DNA of 64,000 bases, from the NCBI GenBank assembly GCA_023374045.1, contig CM041776.1, positions 144,277,296 through 144,341,295 of the forward strand, written 5' to 3'. Below the pieces are notes generated by a model. That model was not told the DNA's origin, did not search any database, and saw only the letters and a program-made list of their open reading frames with translations. Shown one piece after another: positions 22,261 through 35,033 of this stretch; the first letter of the stretch is position 1; every line of letters starts with the position of its first letter. The translations under genes were made by a program, and so were the position numbers. The DNA comes from Limonium bicolor. Lineage: Eukaryota; Streptophyta; Magnoliopsida; Caryophyllales; Plumbaginaceae.

Positions 22261-24184
22261 CATGGCTTGTTTTACTTGAACCATTGGGTCGGGATTTATC
22301 CACTTGCTCTACGAATCTGGATCCACTGGCTTCGACTACTTCATATGGGTTAATTGTGAATCCAACTCTATGGTATATCATTTTTCATAGGGTGTGGTCT
22401 AAATTGTACTTTGATTTGACTACTTGATCTAGGTTAATTTTGGTCAAGCCTGTGTAGATATAGTGTGCATTAAGATTTCTTAAGGTTGTATTAGCAAGTT
22501 AATAATCCTCATTTACGTGATTAACATGAGTTTTAAAAGGGTATTTATTGAGCAATAGCTCAAGAGTATTGAAGGCATTCGCTTAAAGCACACTTTAGCC
22601 TTAAGGGGCATTTAAGTAATTTTGAATGGTTTGATATATCTCGGCCTTGAAAGGTGATTTATAACCTCCAAATAGATGATATTATCCTATTTTAATGATG
22701 AAGAATATATTTGAAAAGAAAAGACAAATCTTGGTTGGAGATTTAAGGCTTAATGCATGTTTTTGCCTAAATTAGTAAAAACATGTTATGTCCATTATGG
22801 CAAGCTCTGGAATTTTAAAGAAGGTTTAAAATGAGATTCTAAAGAGTTGAAGAGCCTTTTTTAATGACCTAAAGTCATATGAGAGGCTTTTACAAGTCAC
22901 ATGCCTATTTCCCTCTTAAGTTACTTTTCTCTCTCATTCCTCTTCTTTCACGTACCATCCGCTCCATTTTATTCAAAAATGTGGAGAAGCAACAGCAGCT
23001 TAGGGAAAGCCTTCTTTTTGTCTCTTCTCTTCAAATCTTCATCTTATATTGATTATTAATGGTTGTTGGCAACTAAAGATGACTTGCTTCTTCTTCAAGC
23101 TTCAATTTGAGTTAGAGATCTAGAGATCTCCATCTTCTTCTCCACCGTTGTTACTATTCACATCAGGAGAGTTTTATTGGTTTACACTCCTAAACTCGTT
23201 TTTAGGCTTAAGTCCTTAATCAAAGCTTGTTATTATGTTAAAACCTTGAGTTTGAACCACTTATTGTTGGCTTTGGTGGAAGTTTGATTTTGAGTTCTGC
23301 CTATGGCCTTCCATGGCTGAATTCGAGCATAAAATTGGGGCTTTATATTTTAGAAGCTATTATTGTGGCTTTAAAGCTTGAATGACAATAAAAAAGCTAT
23401 ATATAAAGGTTAAGAGAATGAGTTGAAGACCTAAGATGGCTTAATGTCGAATATGAATGAAAGAGAAATGTGTGTGTTCTTACATTATCTTTGAAAAATG
23501 CTGAATGGTCATTGATTGTGAGCTGATGTTTGGATATTATGTGAATTCCCTAGACATCGGGGACTACTCTAGGACTGATCTAAAGGACAAGAGCTTGGAC
23601 CCAAGCTAGATCATCTAAAAAGGTAAACCTAAGTCTATTAGTGTATGTATGCCATAAGAGGATGTGTGAATCTCGTGGTTATGATACTAACTGATTATGT
23701 AAGCTATTTAATCACCTCTTGAAAGCCAAGAGAGTGAGTGGATGAGCTTGAAGACCTAATATGCTCATCGAAGAAAAGGTAAAGGAAACAGTAAAGTTTA
23801 ATGATCTATGTGGATAGGTTTGCTTGAGGATGATTAGAAATCCTTTTTATCCTAGTATGAGATTCATAGTGATTTCATTATGGACTTGATGATCTCTGTA
23901 GTCTTTGGTGTATGAACTTGGATATGAAGAAGTGATAACCTTTGGGAATAGTAACCTCATTGTTAACAAAGTATGGTCATGGTGACCCCAGATTTTAATA
24001 TCGGATGTAGATCTACATGATGTTTCATTGTGAATGATATAAATGGAATGGAAATGTGATCTTGATGATATATGGTTGTGAACCTTTGTGTAACATGTGA
24101 AGTAGTGTTGATGGCTCTTGGATAATGAACTTAAATATTAGTATATATGGTCGAATGACCTTTGGAATAAGAAAGGGAATCAAA

Positions 24185-24330
24185 TTGAGCTATCGTCTTG
24201 ATGAATGATTATGGATGAGCAATCTTGGATGATTGATTATGGGTGATTAATCCTTGATGAATGATTGAGATTATTAACCCTTGATGAATAATCGTGGATA
24301 ATTAATCCTTGATGAATTGTTGTGGATGAT
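24185..24330. repeat. Irregular tandem repeat of about 30 bases
   Basis: Repeated words GGATGATTGAT, AATCCTTGATGAAT and GTGGATGATT in five or so diverged units. Confidence 0.65.
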
Positions 24331-24369
24331 TGATCCTTGGAGAGTGATATCGAATGATGCCATATCAAT

Positions 24370-24670
24370 GAATGAATATCGAAGAGGGAGACGGACCCTT
24401 TGTATCCGGTGGTGGGATGAGGAAGACGAACCCTTGATATCTGGAGGCTATGTGTGTCATTGATATTTGAGATGATGAGGTAGACGAACCCTTGATATCC
24501 GGAGGCTATTTGTGCCATTGATATTTGAGATAAAAAGGGAGACAACCCCTTAATATCTGGAGGTTATTTGTGTCATTGATATTTGAGATGAAAAGGGAGA
24601 CGGATTCTTGATATCCAGAGGCTATGTGTGCCATTGACATCTGAGGTGAAGGGAGACAGACCCTTTGTAT
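24370..24670. repeat. Tandem repeat of about 59 bases, five diverged units
   Basis: Unit core GGGAGACGGACCCTTGATATC, then CGGAGGCTATGTGTGCCATTG and ATATTTGAGATGA; spacing about 55-60 bases. It is open on the minus strand for about 100 codons (24237-24545), which I attribute to the repeat. Confidence 0.7.
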
Positions 24671-25647
24671 CCAGTGACTAAATGAGCTATTAACTTGGAA
24701 TGGGCATACGAAATGAGCATGAACCTTAATGTATAATATGATGAGCCATGATGGGTGTTGGTAATGAAATTTTCATGTAAGCTGATGATGCTCGGAATCC
24801 TTCTGGACAACCCATATACCGGAAGCTAGTGTTTCAGGAGCTAGTTATTCCTGGGAGCAGTTTTCTTATGGTTGTTTATTTATGAACGTATTATGCTCGA
24901 ATGACTTGTGATAAATAAAATATGAAATGCTTGAGATAAGGACCTTCGATGGTTTCATAAAGAGAAATCAAAGAGGAAGACATAGTTCTCTATCATAATG
25001 AAAATAAAGGACTAACGAAATTGATCTTAGGGTAGCTTAGTGTTTACTTAGTTGTATACTGACAGTTTTTGTTTGTATGTCTATGTGCCTAAATGTCTCC
25101 TCGCAGTTGTTGAAGATTATTTAGAGCGTGGGTCCTGGGGGAATTTACTACTTGTATTGCTTTGTTTTTGGATTTGAAATGTATAAGTATTAATTTCCCT
25201 CTTTACTCTTCTTTTGAATATTAGTCTCAGTATTTGGTTGAGAGTATGTAACTCTCTTGATCCATATGTGTATATCAAGTTCAATCAGCCTTTCCTCATT
25301 TACACCTTGAAAATGCATTAGATGATGACCTAGTGTAAGGACACATGGTCTAGGCTACCTTGTAAATTGCAGGTGCTACCTTTCGAGAGCCACTAGTCGG
25401 TCATGCCCACGTGGTTACTTTAGTAAGCATACTTTATTGCATATAGTTTTTACAGTTTTAAGAGACATGTCTTGATATGTCATGCCCAAATTTCTGAAAA
25501 ATGTTTAAAGTCGGTTTAAAGAGTGGTTGAGCCTTAGCATTCCCTTGAGAGGAATGTTGCAGTAACACCTAAAAGATTTTGTACTTCCGCTGCGAAATTC
25601 AGATGGTTTAAGAGGTTAATCATGTGTTTATGAAATGGGGTGTTATA

Positions 25648-28600
25648 AAGTGGTATCAGAGACTCATTGGCTCTGTATTAATTTCTTTTGAGAATTTGGA
25701 ATGATTTTGGGGATAAAGAGGATGCGTGGTGAAGAATATTGAGTTCCTTGATGTTTACATTTCTCCTTGCATACCTTAATGGTGTTGTGGTGATATTTAG
25801 ATGATGATTAATCATGTTTTTATGCTTGCTTGATGTCCCCAAATGAGTATTATGGTGTGTACTACTAAGTGCTATAACCATTAAATTCATGAAAATATGT
25901 TGAAACAGAATATTCCGGCCTTCGGAACGGGTGATTTTAACCCCCGGACAAACAATTTCGGACGTCTGGAACGACTGATCAGCCATCCAGAACATGTGGG
26001 TAGGTTTGGGTAGGAGACTCTCTACCCTCGGAATGGGCAATTCCGGACTCGGACCCAACCCCGGAACTGTACAGGCTGACTCACTAGGTCACTGTTTTTG
26101 CTCTAGATTCTTCGTTTTAACTCTGATTTCACCTCCGTTTGTTGCCACACGCTCCTCTATTCATTATAGAAGATATAAAAGGGGGAAATATATTATTTTA
26201 GGTGTTTTAATTTTCATGTTTGGATGAGTTGTTGCTTCATTATTAAAGGTTAACGTGTGTTTTGGTTTTAGGAATGAAGTTCACAATCAATGTGTGATGA
26301 AGAGTGACTAAGTCCTGGTTATGTGGTTGCGGCCTTGTGTGGTGATTAAATGAGAATTTCCTAATGAGCCTAAGGGCATTCACAATAGTGTGGATTCCAC
26401 CCATAGTGGTAAAAAAAAAAAGAAAATTATGAGGTGGATGAGAGAAGATATGAGACGGGTTCTTAGTTTAGGAACTCTCTTTTTAGAGAACTTGGGAAAC
26501 AAGAGAGAGATTGTGACAGAATGTAATAAAATAATATTTGTTAGCGAGTAGAATCCACTTCCATTATTGTGGATGCCCTAAGTGCATTGTCGCATCGTGC
26601 ATTGAGTGCATGAGGATTGTATTGTGAAAAGTCCTTTAAGACTATGTTGATATGAAAATCATGAAGTGACCACTGATTTAGTGAGTCACAATGTGTAATT
26701 CCTTGTGGATGATATGATTGAGATGCTCATGGCTGAGCCATTTGAATTGGTTGTTTCTTATATATAAGACTTGGATTTATTATTGTATGTGCTTATTGCT
26801 TTTATGGAACTAGATGAGAAACAAAATGTTTTGTGGAACCCTAACAATTCAAGGGATGTCTGATACAAGATTTGACTGTGTACCACGGGTACTTGAATAG
26901 TTCATGATAATTAATAGTGGTGATGAGACTTAAACTCAAATTCTTATGTTTGGGCTTACTTGTGGGGAATGGAAATGTTGATATAGGCCTTGTGATAGCC
27001 TTGTTTGTTCTGCTAAGTAATGTTATGGCTTGGTGAAACCTTTTTAGACCTTGTCAAAAAAGAATGACATAGAGTAATGCCTAAGATGGTAACTTGAGAG
27101 TGTAATGTCTTATGATACATATATGAGGACTAGAAATGTGAGCTAACCTAAGGGTTAAGTGAGCTTACTAGCTATGAATGAAGGGATTGAAGGTGGAACC
27201 CAAACCCACGGGACCAAGGATCATAGGTGGTTGCCTTTGCGGGCTATTCCTAAGGTTGAAGCTATGGTTATTAAGGGAAATTTGAAGTGGAGATAATGAA
27301 AGCAACAAAGAGGTAAATGGATATGTATATTACATGGATGTGTTTGTGACACAATATTGTTAGTTGAAAAAATGATAAAAACCTGGTATCTAGATCAAAG
27401 AATAATGATTCAAGGTATTAGTTATGGATTTAAGATGTCCCCACTAGCTAGCTTCATACCTTAGTGAAGTAGTACTTGTTTGTATTGAGTACGGGATTAA
27501 GTAATGGATTCTTACCTTTAGAAGAGTTGACTCAAGCAAATGTTGGATGAAGAATTGGGTGCTGATAAGAAGGTTCAACAGACTATGTGAGGATCAAGAA
27601 GGGGGATGACAAATGTTCTAATGGCAATGATGCAGTTCGGTATATAATTTCTCTAGGAGATGGACAAGTGATATAGATTTCAAAGGAAACAAAGTGTGGA
27701 TGGGTGTGGTAGTATGTTTTTCACCAAATTGATTCAGTTGAATGAAATAATCTAGGTTCATATTAGGAATGAACCAGTTTCACAAGTATAAAGGTGAGAA
27801 TAGGTGTTATGAACATGAGGTTTTGTGAAAAAGGACAAAAAAGGAGTCAAATGAATCTTTTACAGTTTGATCATGAACTTAGGATTATTTTTGCTATGTG
27901 CAAGACTTGTGGAAAGAAGATGATTTAACTAAGGGATATTCATAGGTGGGTGATTCTAAGAGATGTTTTAAGTAAGAATGGAGGAATGCCTCGGAGTTAA
28001 GGAACTTAGATCAAGTTAAGCTAGGGCCTACAACAGGTTTAACAACTTAGAATTTTGTTGAGATGGGCCACTAAAAAGCGAGAGCTGAAATAGCAGTTGA
28101 AGAGGTTGTGTGTAATCACCCTAGTCCGTTTCCTTGAGAGCATCATGTTCGTATAAAAGAGAAATATTATGGAATATGATTATTCTAAGAGTGTACCACT
28201 TAAATAGATTAGTTTGTGATAATCTACATTGATTTTGTGGAATTTGTAGAATGAGGAAGAGTATAAATAATACTCTAAGAAAAACTTTGAGGAGTAGTTA
28301 TTTGTTTGATAAGATAAGCAAAGTGTTAGCACTCATTAAGGGCAATTTTTTTTGTACACCAAGATATAAGGATTTGGCTTGACGCCAAGGGTTGTGACAA
28401 TTTATCTCTAGATTATATTGGTAAATGGCGAATTAGTACAGAAGATAGAAGTTCTTGAGGATAGTGACCAAAATCGTGTTTCTTCAAACTGGGAATAAAA
28501 ATCGTTTCACAATTGGGATTTATATTGACCTATTTCTAGCATTGTTCAGGCCTTGCTGTGTTGGGAAGCTATGAAGTGAATTTTTATGCTTTGAGAAAGT

Positions 28601-29760
28601 TAGTAGCATATGCTTTTGGGAGTATATGACATCCACACAGTCTTTAAGAATTATATACGAGGTAAAGAGATAATTTGAGGGCAATAAGAGCTAATATTTA
28701 TGGATAGATTTTCTTGAGAGTATAGCTAAGGTGAAAGTGCATGCCTTGAACTAGAAATGAAGTGTATTAAATCAGAAATGATCAAGATTCGGATTATGAT
28801 GGTATAATTTAAAGGAAGTGGGATAAGGAAGTAGTCACGCAATGTGAGTTAGGATATATGATAGGCATCTGAGATCTCTATGCAATGATGAAAGGATTGA
28901 AGAAATCAAGTAAGTCTGGAATGACGTGGATTGAATGAAATGAATTTCCTGTGGTTGTGTGCCCTAGAGTTGAAAAGAGGAATAAAATCCCAACAGATGA
29001 TTTTGGTAAACTATATGGGAAAAGGAAGGTGTTGAATTGGGAATGAATGTTTGACAAGAGATCTAAGTTGAGAGAGAATTAGAAGTTTAGCAAAACCTTT
29101 AACCTTACCTAACGTATATGAGGAATGTGATGTGATAATGTTAGAGATTTCCAAATTTGTTACGTTTGAATCTTGTTTCAAAAGGTTATATGTACCAAGA
29201 TGAAAAACCATTTTGCTTTCACCTTGTGGTATATGGTAATTAGATAGATAACTAAGACCCTGGAGGGTATGGAAGTTGTACGTATTGGACATACTAGAAC
29301 CTTGGAAAGGTTATTATGCCGATATCAAACAATAGAGACTTTAGTGAGTAACATCAGAATGATCCCGAAAAAAATTGTGAACTTCTTAAGGTTGGTAAAA
29401 TTCCATTCGGATTTGTAAAGATGGTTGATTGACCTAAATAGAGTGACATAAATGGGTGTGAAAGAATGTTTGTCCACTAGGTGGTGAGATTATATATGAA
29501 ATAGAATGAAAAATTGCATCTCGAATTCTTTGGACCTAGAAGGTAATGATCAGAGTTAAGTGCCAATGGAGTGCCGTGTGGTGCATGTTGGACATGTTTT
29601 ACATGCATGTTGTTCATTCTTTACGTTGCTGCCTGATTATGTGCACATGGTAGCATGCTTATGTGAGAAAATCCCTCTAAATTAGACGAGTAGTTCCAAC
29701 GGGTTACTTAACACTTAGCATTTTAATAGAGAAAAGTAATTCATAAGCAAGTGTTTCAAG
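25648..29760 (+). mobile_element. Decayed internal region of the gypsy element
   Basis: The primer site TGGTATCAGAGA lies at 25651-25662. Around 28560-28740 the plus strand still reads like the gypsy RNase H region (a YEVNF-like block followed by a broken SL..-YTR...NLR pattern) with several stops. All other frames are short. The lack of CpG and abundance of TG/CA suggest long methylation-driven decay. No 3' LTR was recognised, so the element is truncated on the right. Confidence 0.45.
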
Positions 29761-30419
29761 AATTAACTAAGGATTATTCTTTTTCCCCTTTTCCCATTCA
29801 ACAAAAAGAGGAGTGAACCAAATGAGCATACATAGTCAGATAAGATTTGAATATTGATGCATAAGTCAATTGATAACAAACTACACAAGGACAAAGAGAT
29901 TACTTCACATTTTAGCTTTATTGCTGAGCTATCTTTCGGGTGTTTCATTCGGTAGATCACAACCATTTCTTTCTTTATCTTATATGACAAGGGATGTGAA
30001 GTGGTACCTTATTCCGCAATACCTTTCAACATCACATACGCATGATATTTTTCATCCCCAGACTTTTTCTTTTATCCCTGTATGCTGGTCTTCTATCCCA
30101 GATCATAAGACCTTAGGTATATGGGTGACAAAGCACCCGAAGGGACTTAATAGCTGGATAAAAGATGCTTGCTATTGGTTTTAGAAAATTTGATTTATAT
30201 CAGAGGAGTACCTTGCCATATCCTTCTAATTTGCAATATTTCATTCCTCTTCAATCTTTTGAAAGAATGGGAATTTTTTTTGCCTTTGCTCTATAAGTGA
30301 TATCTCTGTCCCCGATAGTCAGTCATCAATAGGACACACATAAAACAGTCAAATACTACTGAAAGATTAGTGCCCCGAATAGTCACTTAACTGTCGTCAA
30401 ACAGCATCTAAGATAGAGA
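29761..30419. other. Unassigned spacer beside the copia relic
   Basis: May hold the 3' untranslated region or LTR of the minus-strand copia relic, but no matching LTR was found on the other side. A plus-strand frame at 29870-30184 has no recognisable domain. Confidence 0.3.
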
Positions 30420-31150
30420 ACCATAAACTTAATTTATGAAAGTTATGCTCAAATCACGAATGATCTTGGTGAATTTCTCTACTAAGTGGCTTAGAGAATA
30501 AGTCTGTAAGTTGTCTCTCAATTGAAATAATCTTCAAAACGACCAAGTCTTTTTTCACAACATCTCGTAATAAATGATGCCTAAAGTCTATGTGCTTAGT
30601 ACGTGAGTGATGTGCTGGACTTTGAAAATTGAAATAGCACTTGCATTATCACATAGAATCGGAAGACTACTTGATTTGACACCATAGTCGTTAGTCTATT
30701 GTTTTATCCGAAAGAGTTATTCGCAACAGGTTGTCGCGCCTATGTATTCTGATTTAGCAGTAGATATGGTCACACTTCCGAGGAAGAAAGTTGTACCTGA
30801 GGTGCTCTTTCTTCCTGATTTGCATCAGAGTAGCATACGATGTTGTGATTGGTATGGCATGAAGCTGTGAGATGACTTTCCCATGGATCTGCCTAAAATC
30901 TAGATCATAAGCAAACATTATACATAATATCAACTCTACAAGCAAACAAAGATCCATTCACCCCGTAAGATCGTTGGTTGACCTGTCAGTCGCCGGTCTT
31001 TACACTCATTTTTGTGTCAACCACCATAAGGTTTTGCTGACTCCATTCCAAATCCTTTTGGTAGATCTGTCACACTTTTACTAAGAGATAGTAATTCTTT
31101 CATCACTTTTTTAATTTCAACTCCTAAGAAATGCTTCAATTCTCCCAATC
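30420..31150 (-). pseudogene. Copia relic: end of reverse transcriptase and RNase H
   Basis: On the minus strand, in several frames: LKHFLGVEI and GFGMESAKP (end of RT), a degraded DIMYNVC block, then RNase H motifs CYSDAN, RKSTSGT..FFLGS, AKSEYI, LCDNASAIS, and the tail QLTDLFSKPL. Order and spacing are those of Ty1/copia. It belongs with 31400-31506 and 37200-38802, from which it is separated by the inserted element at 31531-36694. Confidence 0.75.
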
Positions 31151-31399
31151 ACTCTATTCAAACCCTTTTTTTCATCAACCTTTCAACATTTAGTGAAATG
31201 ATTTCAATATATTTCACTATGATGATCAAAACTAGTATTTGATAGAGGATTTGTAGACTGCACTCTTTGATTGCTGTTGGTGACTGGTTGTGGAGGTCTC
31301 TGTCTTGTTTGGATGTTTCTCAAGATTCGTTGATGTGTCAAGGATACATTCATAACTCTTTTGCTGCTTTGTTTATCATGAACTTTTGTCTTCATCCAC

Positions 31400-31506
31400 C
31401 ACTATATCTGATAGTAAAGCCTTGATCTTGTAATTGGATGTGGTTTGTATATAACCTGTAAATACTAGAAACTTCTCAAAGACCTCCTCTTTGGATGTTA
31501 AGAAAA
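31400..31506 (-). pseudogene. Copia relic: integrase core fragment
   Basis: Minus-strand SKEEVFEKFLVF and KIKALLSD match the segment between the first and second catalytic Asp of copia integrases. Most of the integrase and the front of the RT are deleted. The fragment ends 25 bases from the insertion point of the next element. Confidence 0.55.
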
Positions 31507-31799
31507 GATAGTCCAACAAACTGTGAGTATGATAAGTGTCCAAATGAGCATGATTATAGGTGTTTCATATATTATATTAACACTTTTCTTGCTCATTTTT
31601 CCACTTCGGTTAGTTTCCTCTAGTTTATGTTTTATTGTTATCTCACAATTTATTGGTTTAACATGAGGAAAACCAAGCTGGAAGTAAAGTAGATAAAGAG
31701 ACGAACACATAGACACAAACGGCTCAGAAAACGGAGTCCAAATGAAGAATGTAGAGCCGGTTGAAAGGCACGCGCGAGAGTCACGTGTTGGGCGTGACC

Positions 31800-31990
31800 G
31801 CCTCAAAAACAGGCGGACCTCTCAAAGGCAACCGCCTGGCGGCGGCTGAGGCAACCGCCTCTTAATGGGCGGTTAAGGAGGCGGAACAGGGAGAGGTAAC
31901 CGCCTCTTAATGGGCGGTTTTGGAGGCGGACAGCAAGGAACAAACCGCCTAATACTAGCGGTTCTTCAGGCGGTTAAGAAGGCGGTTCTG
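31800..31990. promoter_or_regulatory. AACCGCC...GGCGGTT dyad cluster upstream of the TATA box
   Basis: Perfect 7-bp stems at 31853-31859/31868-31874 and 31898-31904/31913-31919, both with loop TCTTAATG. A third unit near 31943 has a damaged right arm here but is perfect in the 3' LTR copy. Further GGCGG words surround them. Confidence 0.7.
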
Positions 31991-32216
31991 ATTAATTCTA
32001 GTCGCGACCAGTTTCTTTTCGCCCGTCTCGTCTCCAACTACTGTCTGCAACTCGCCCACTCGTCCACTGTCTCGCCTACCTTAATTCACGCCTGTGTTCA
32101 GCGCTCTGTCCCCTGCAATCAATGAAGGAAGCAATAAATGAGCAATCAATGAGCTGCACCGCCTCAATCAATTCACGTGTTTCCTATCTGCTTCCTTTCT
32201 TCTTCTTCTTTTCTTC

Positions 32217-32223
32217 TATAAAA
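32217..32223 (+). promoter_or_regulatory. TATA box of the 5' LTR promoter (tRNA-Asp element)
   Basis: TATAAAA in the context TTCTATAAAAGCCACGAGC, a strong plant core promoter. The identical box in the 3' LTR is at 35778-35784. Confidence 0.7.
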
Positions 32224-33114
32224 GCCACGAGCTTCTGTCAAAAAAAAGAAGTCCTCCCTACGAGAAACACTACCGATCCATTATCCCTTCCTCCCGTTCT
32301 CCATTTTATTTCTCTTCATTCCAAAAAATCCACCTCTAGCCTACGTATACAAAATAGCAGAGCGAGACGGAGTGATTACGGATGATTTCTATCATTCTTG
32401 TTTTGTTATTCTATTTAATATGTTAGGCTAGTTACATACGCTCTGGAACGGTTATTATGTTTCTGTATTAATTATGCAATATTTCTACTGGTTTATTTAT
32501 ATACAGTTTGTTACGTTTTAAAAGTCATCTCGCCTTTTAATAGATCTGCGAATTATTAAATTGCTCTACTAAGTCTATTTTGATCAGACCAGGTGATAAA
32601 TAGACAGGTTAATTAAAGCGTAAAACTGGAGGAAACTTTATTATGATTTAATGAGTTAGTATCAGTTGCAATGTAATTCCTCAAATACTCTCTGCCGTTC
32701 GCAGGCTTTGCTTGAACCTTGATTAGAACCTTGCATTACACTGAGTGAACGAGTTCTTATGAGGCTATGACTTAGTCTTAAGATAATTACAGGAACCTTG
32801 CCAAATATTAAACCAGTAGAGATAGCTTAATTATGCAGATTATATTAACCTGACCAGAGTTCCATTTTATTTATCCGTCAACTTAGTTATTTTTTATCTT
32901 TTCTTTTTATTTGCAAGTCAATTAATCCTCCCCTCCTGTGACACGCTTAGGTACTATTATATGTATTAGTCCCACGGTTCGACATGGTTGCTTACATTTT
33001 TCACTATACTACTGCGACGGGATTTATTTGCAGCCCGACGTTTATTTTGGGTTTTAATTCTTTCTTTATGTTAATTAAAACTGTCTTACACTCACAAATA
33101 TAACAGTTGCAAAA

Positions 33115-33132
33115 TGGCGCCGTTGCCGGGGA
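33115..33132 (+). other. Primer-binding site, tRNA-Asp
   Basis: TGGCGCCGTTGCCGGGGA, three bases after the LTR, is the exact complement of the 3' end of plant tRNA-Asp(GUC) including CCA. Confidence 0.9.
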
Positions 33133-33339
33133 TAGTTTCTAGCCCTAAGCCCCGGATTATTCACTTGTTATTAGAATATTTTGTCTATATTATTATTGTT
33201 GTTGTTTATTAATTTTCTTTTATATTTTGTTATATTATATGTTGTTTCTAATCCTTTTATTTTCTAATCTTTTTCAGTAGTTGGTTTTATACAGAAAAAC
33301 ACAAAAAAAAAAGAAATCTCTGTACGTGGCAAATGGAAG

Positions 33340-33420
33340 AAGGTTGAATTTTAAGGATTTTATATGCTCCGAATGTGGGGAGCTCATGATTTTGAGGATT
33401 GTCTCATAGTCCAAGAGCAA
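33340..33420 (+). pseudogene. Broken gag zinc-knuckle relic
   Basis: A Cys-x2-Cys half (about 33366-33378) and a His-x4-Cys half (about 33388-33405) lie in two frames separated by a one-base change, with the spacing of a retroviral-type CCHC knuckle. The surrounding frames are short. It is the only trace of a protein in this element's internal region. Confidence 0.5.
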
Positions 33421-34070
33421 CTGGTTAGAAGATCAACGACTACCTGGAGAGAATCGCTCACGACTAGAGCAATCAATGAGCGAAACAGTTCAAGAGGTAG
33501 AACACCCCACTACAGACGAGCCATCATAGAGATCCCTCTAAAATCAATTACCGCTATTTTCCCTCCTTCTCTATAATATACCCAGAAATGAGGATACTTT
33601 ATCCTCGAAAACTGAAGAGAAGGAATTGCCATCACCTCCCGCCATCATATCCAAACCAAAAGCCACTATCACCTTCGAAGAATTAACTTTCTCTGAAGAT
33701 GATATCGAGCGTTTTTCTACAAGCTCACCCCCAAGAGGAGGATGTTTACATCCTCAATTGAGGAAGAAAAATAGCACGCGGGTCTGTTCGAATACGTTCC
33801 GGAGTCCTCCTCAAACACCTGATTTTGTGGAGTATTAATTCTTATTTATGCCGAGGTACGTTTTTTTGATCAGGACCGACAGGCGTCTAGCCAAAGACGT
33901 TAAAGAAGGGCAGCTTCCCGGGAGGCACCGGGGTGTACTTTATTTTATTTTGCTGTATGATCTTTTAATTTTCAGGTTCTCTTAAAATTATTTTGCTAAT
34001 TTTAACCCGTTTTAGTATGGTCACTTCTAGTGTCTTATGCAGGTGCACCTCCATGTGGACACCGCAACCA
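33421..34070. other. Non-coding internal region of the tRNA-Asp element
   Basis: Several short plus-strand frames (60-70 codons) without recognisable domains. GGACCGACAGGCGTCTAGCCAAAGACGTTAAAGAAGG near 33870-33910 is the conserved non-coding type of sequence often found in large plant gypsy derivatives. Confidence 0.4.
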
Positions 34071-34079
34071 AGCTACGCT

Positions 34080-34109
34080 ACTTGAGGCTGAAGCTCAAGT
34101 GTGGGGGAA
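34080..34109 (+). other. Hairpin plus purine-tract motif, copy 1
   Basis: ACTTGAG (34080-34086) pairs with CTCAAGT (34094-34100), and GTGGGGGAA follows directly. Confidence 0.6.
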
Positions 34110-34292
34110 CTCCTATAAACGCAAGCAAAAATAATATCAGGGGAGTACCAGTTTCTTTAATTTTGCTTTTATTTAATAAAAACTGTAGAGGAGCGATTAT
34201 GTGCTTAAATGTTTATTTGTGACTTTTGTGTTATCTCTATTTTATCTACTTACCGAAAAGGTCTTCTGAAAAGCTTCCCTTGTTTTTCTGGT

Positions 34293-34330
34293 GAACAATG
34301 AGGACATTGTTCAATTTAAGTGTGGGGGAG
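34293..34330 (+). other. Hairpin plus purine-tract motif, copy 2
   Basis: GAACAATG (34293-34300), loop AGGA, CATTGTTC (34305-34312): a perfect 8-bp stem, then AATTTAAG and TGTGGGGGAG. Confidence 0.7.
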
Positions 34331-35033
34331 TGTGCCCTTTTCGGTGACACTTTGTGCTTAAATATTTAATCTCTCTCCTTATCTTTCGTTTGTCCAATTC
34401 AAATATTATGGACCCTTTATATGTGGGTTGTTCTCTTTAAGAATAAATACTGTTATGAATTGTGGGATAAATGGGATAAATGTACAAATTTTAAAATTTT
34501 GATTACTTTTAAGGAGCATTTTATATGCGGTGTGACCAAATAATCTGCAAATGATTGGATTTTATTTGCTTAGGGTTCCTTTCTGTCTTCTCTCTTAGGG
34601 ATTGCTAAGGGGTACTTCTCTGTTTAAAAAGAAAGAGAAGAATACAAAATAATAAGGGACTTGCGAGACACCATTGGTAACCAACAAGAGAGTTGAGTGT
34701 TCTTAAATATAAAGGCGATATGCCTACATTTTCTCATCTCTTATGCAAAAGTGAAACAAATGCATGAATCTTTTTCCTTTGTTTTCTCCTCAAATGCCCG
34801 TTCTTGAGAGAAGTTGGCCATGGTAAAAGTTCTCAGAGTCACCTAAAAAGAAACATTGAAGTACCTTGGATCATACCCCGAAACTCTATATTTTATTCTT
34901 ACCCTGAGCACACCTATGCCACCAGCAGTTAATTTTTCACACTCCTCAATAAGTTTAAAAAGATCATGTTTATCCTACCTTTCATAATAATATTTGTTAG
35001 TATTGAGCATTCCCTACTTACTTGGGTACGTGG

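Larger units (their letters stand above)
22261..25647 (+). repeat. 5' LTR (and possibly flank) of a decayed plus-strand gypsy element
   Basis: The right edge is set by GGGGTGTTATA at 25647 followed after three bases by the primer-site sequence at 25651. The end resembles that of the LTRs at 51405 and 60913 (CCGCTGC..., GGGTGTTA). The left edge could not be located, since no partner LTR is recognisable. The stretch contains two irregular tandem arrays (24185-24330 and 24370-24670) and no convincing ORF. Confidence 0.55.
31531..33111 (+). repeat. 5' LTR of the tRNA-Asp element
   Basis: Starts TGATAAGTGTCC, ends ...GTTGCA. It is 43 bases shorter than the 3' LTR, almost entirely through single-base deletions, many in homopolymers. 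Contains AACCGCC/GGCGGTT dyads at 31853-31974 and TATAAAA at 32217-32223. Confidence 0.85.
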
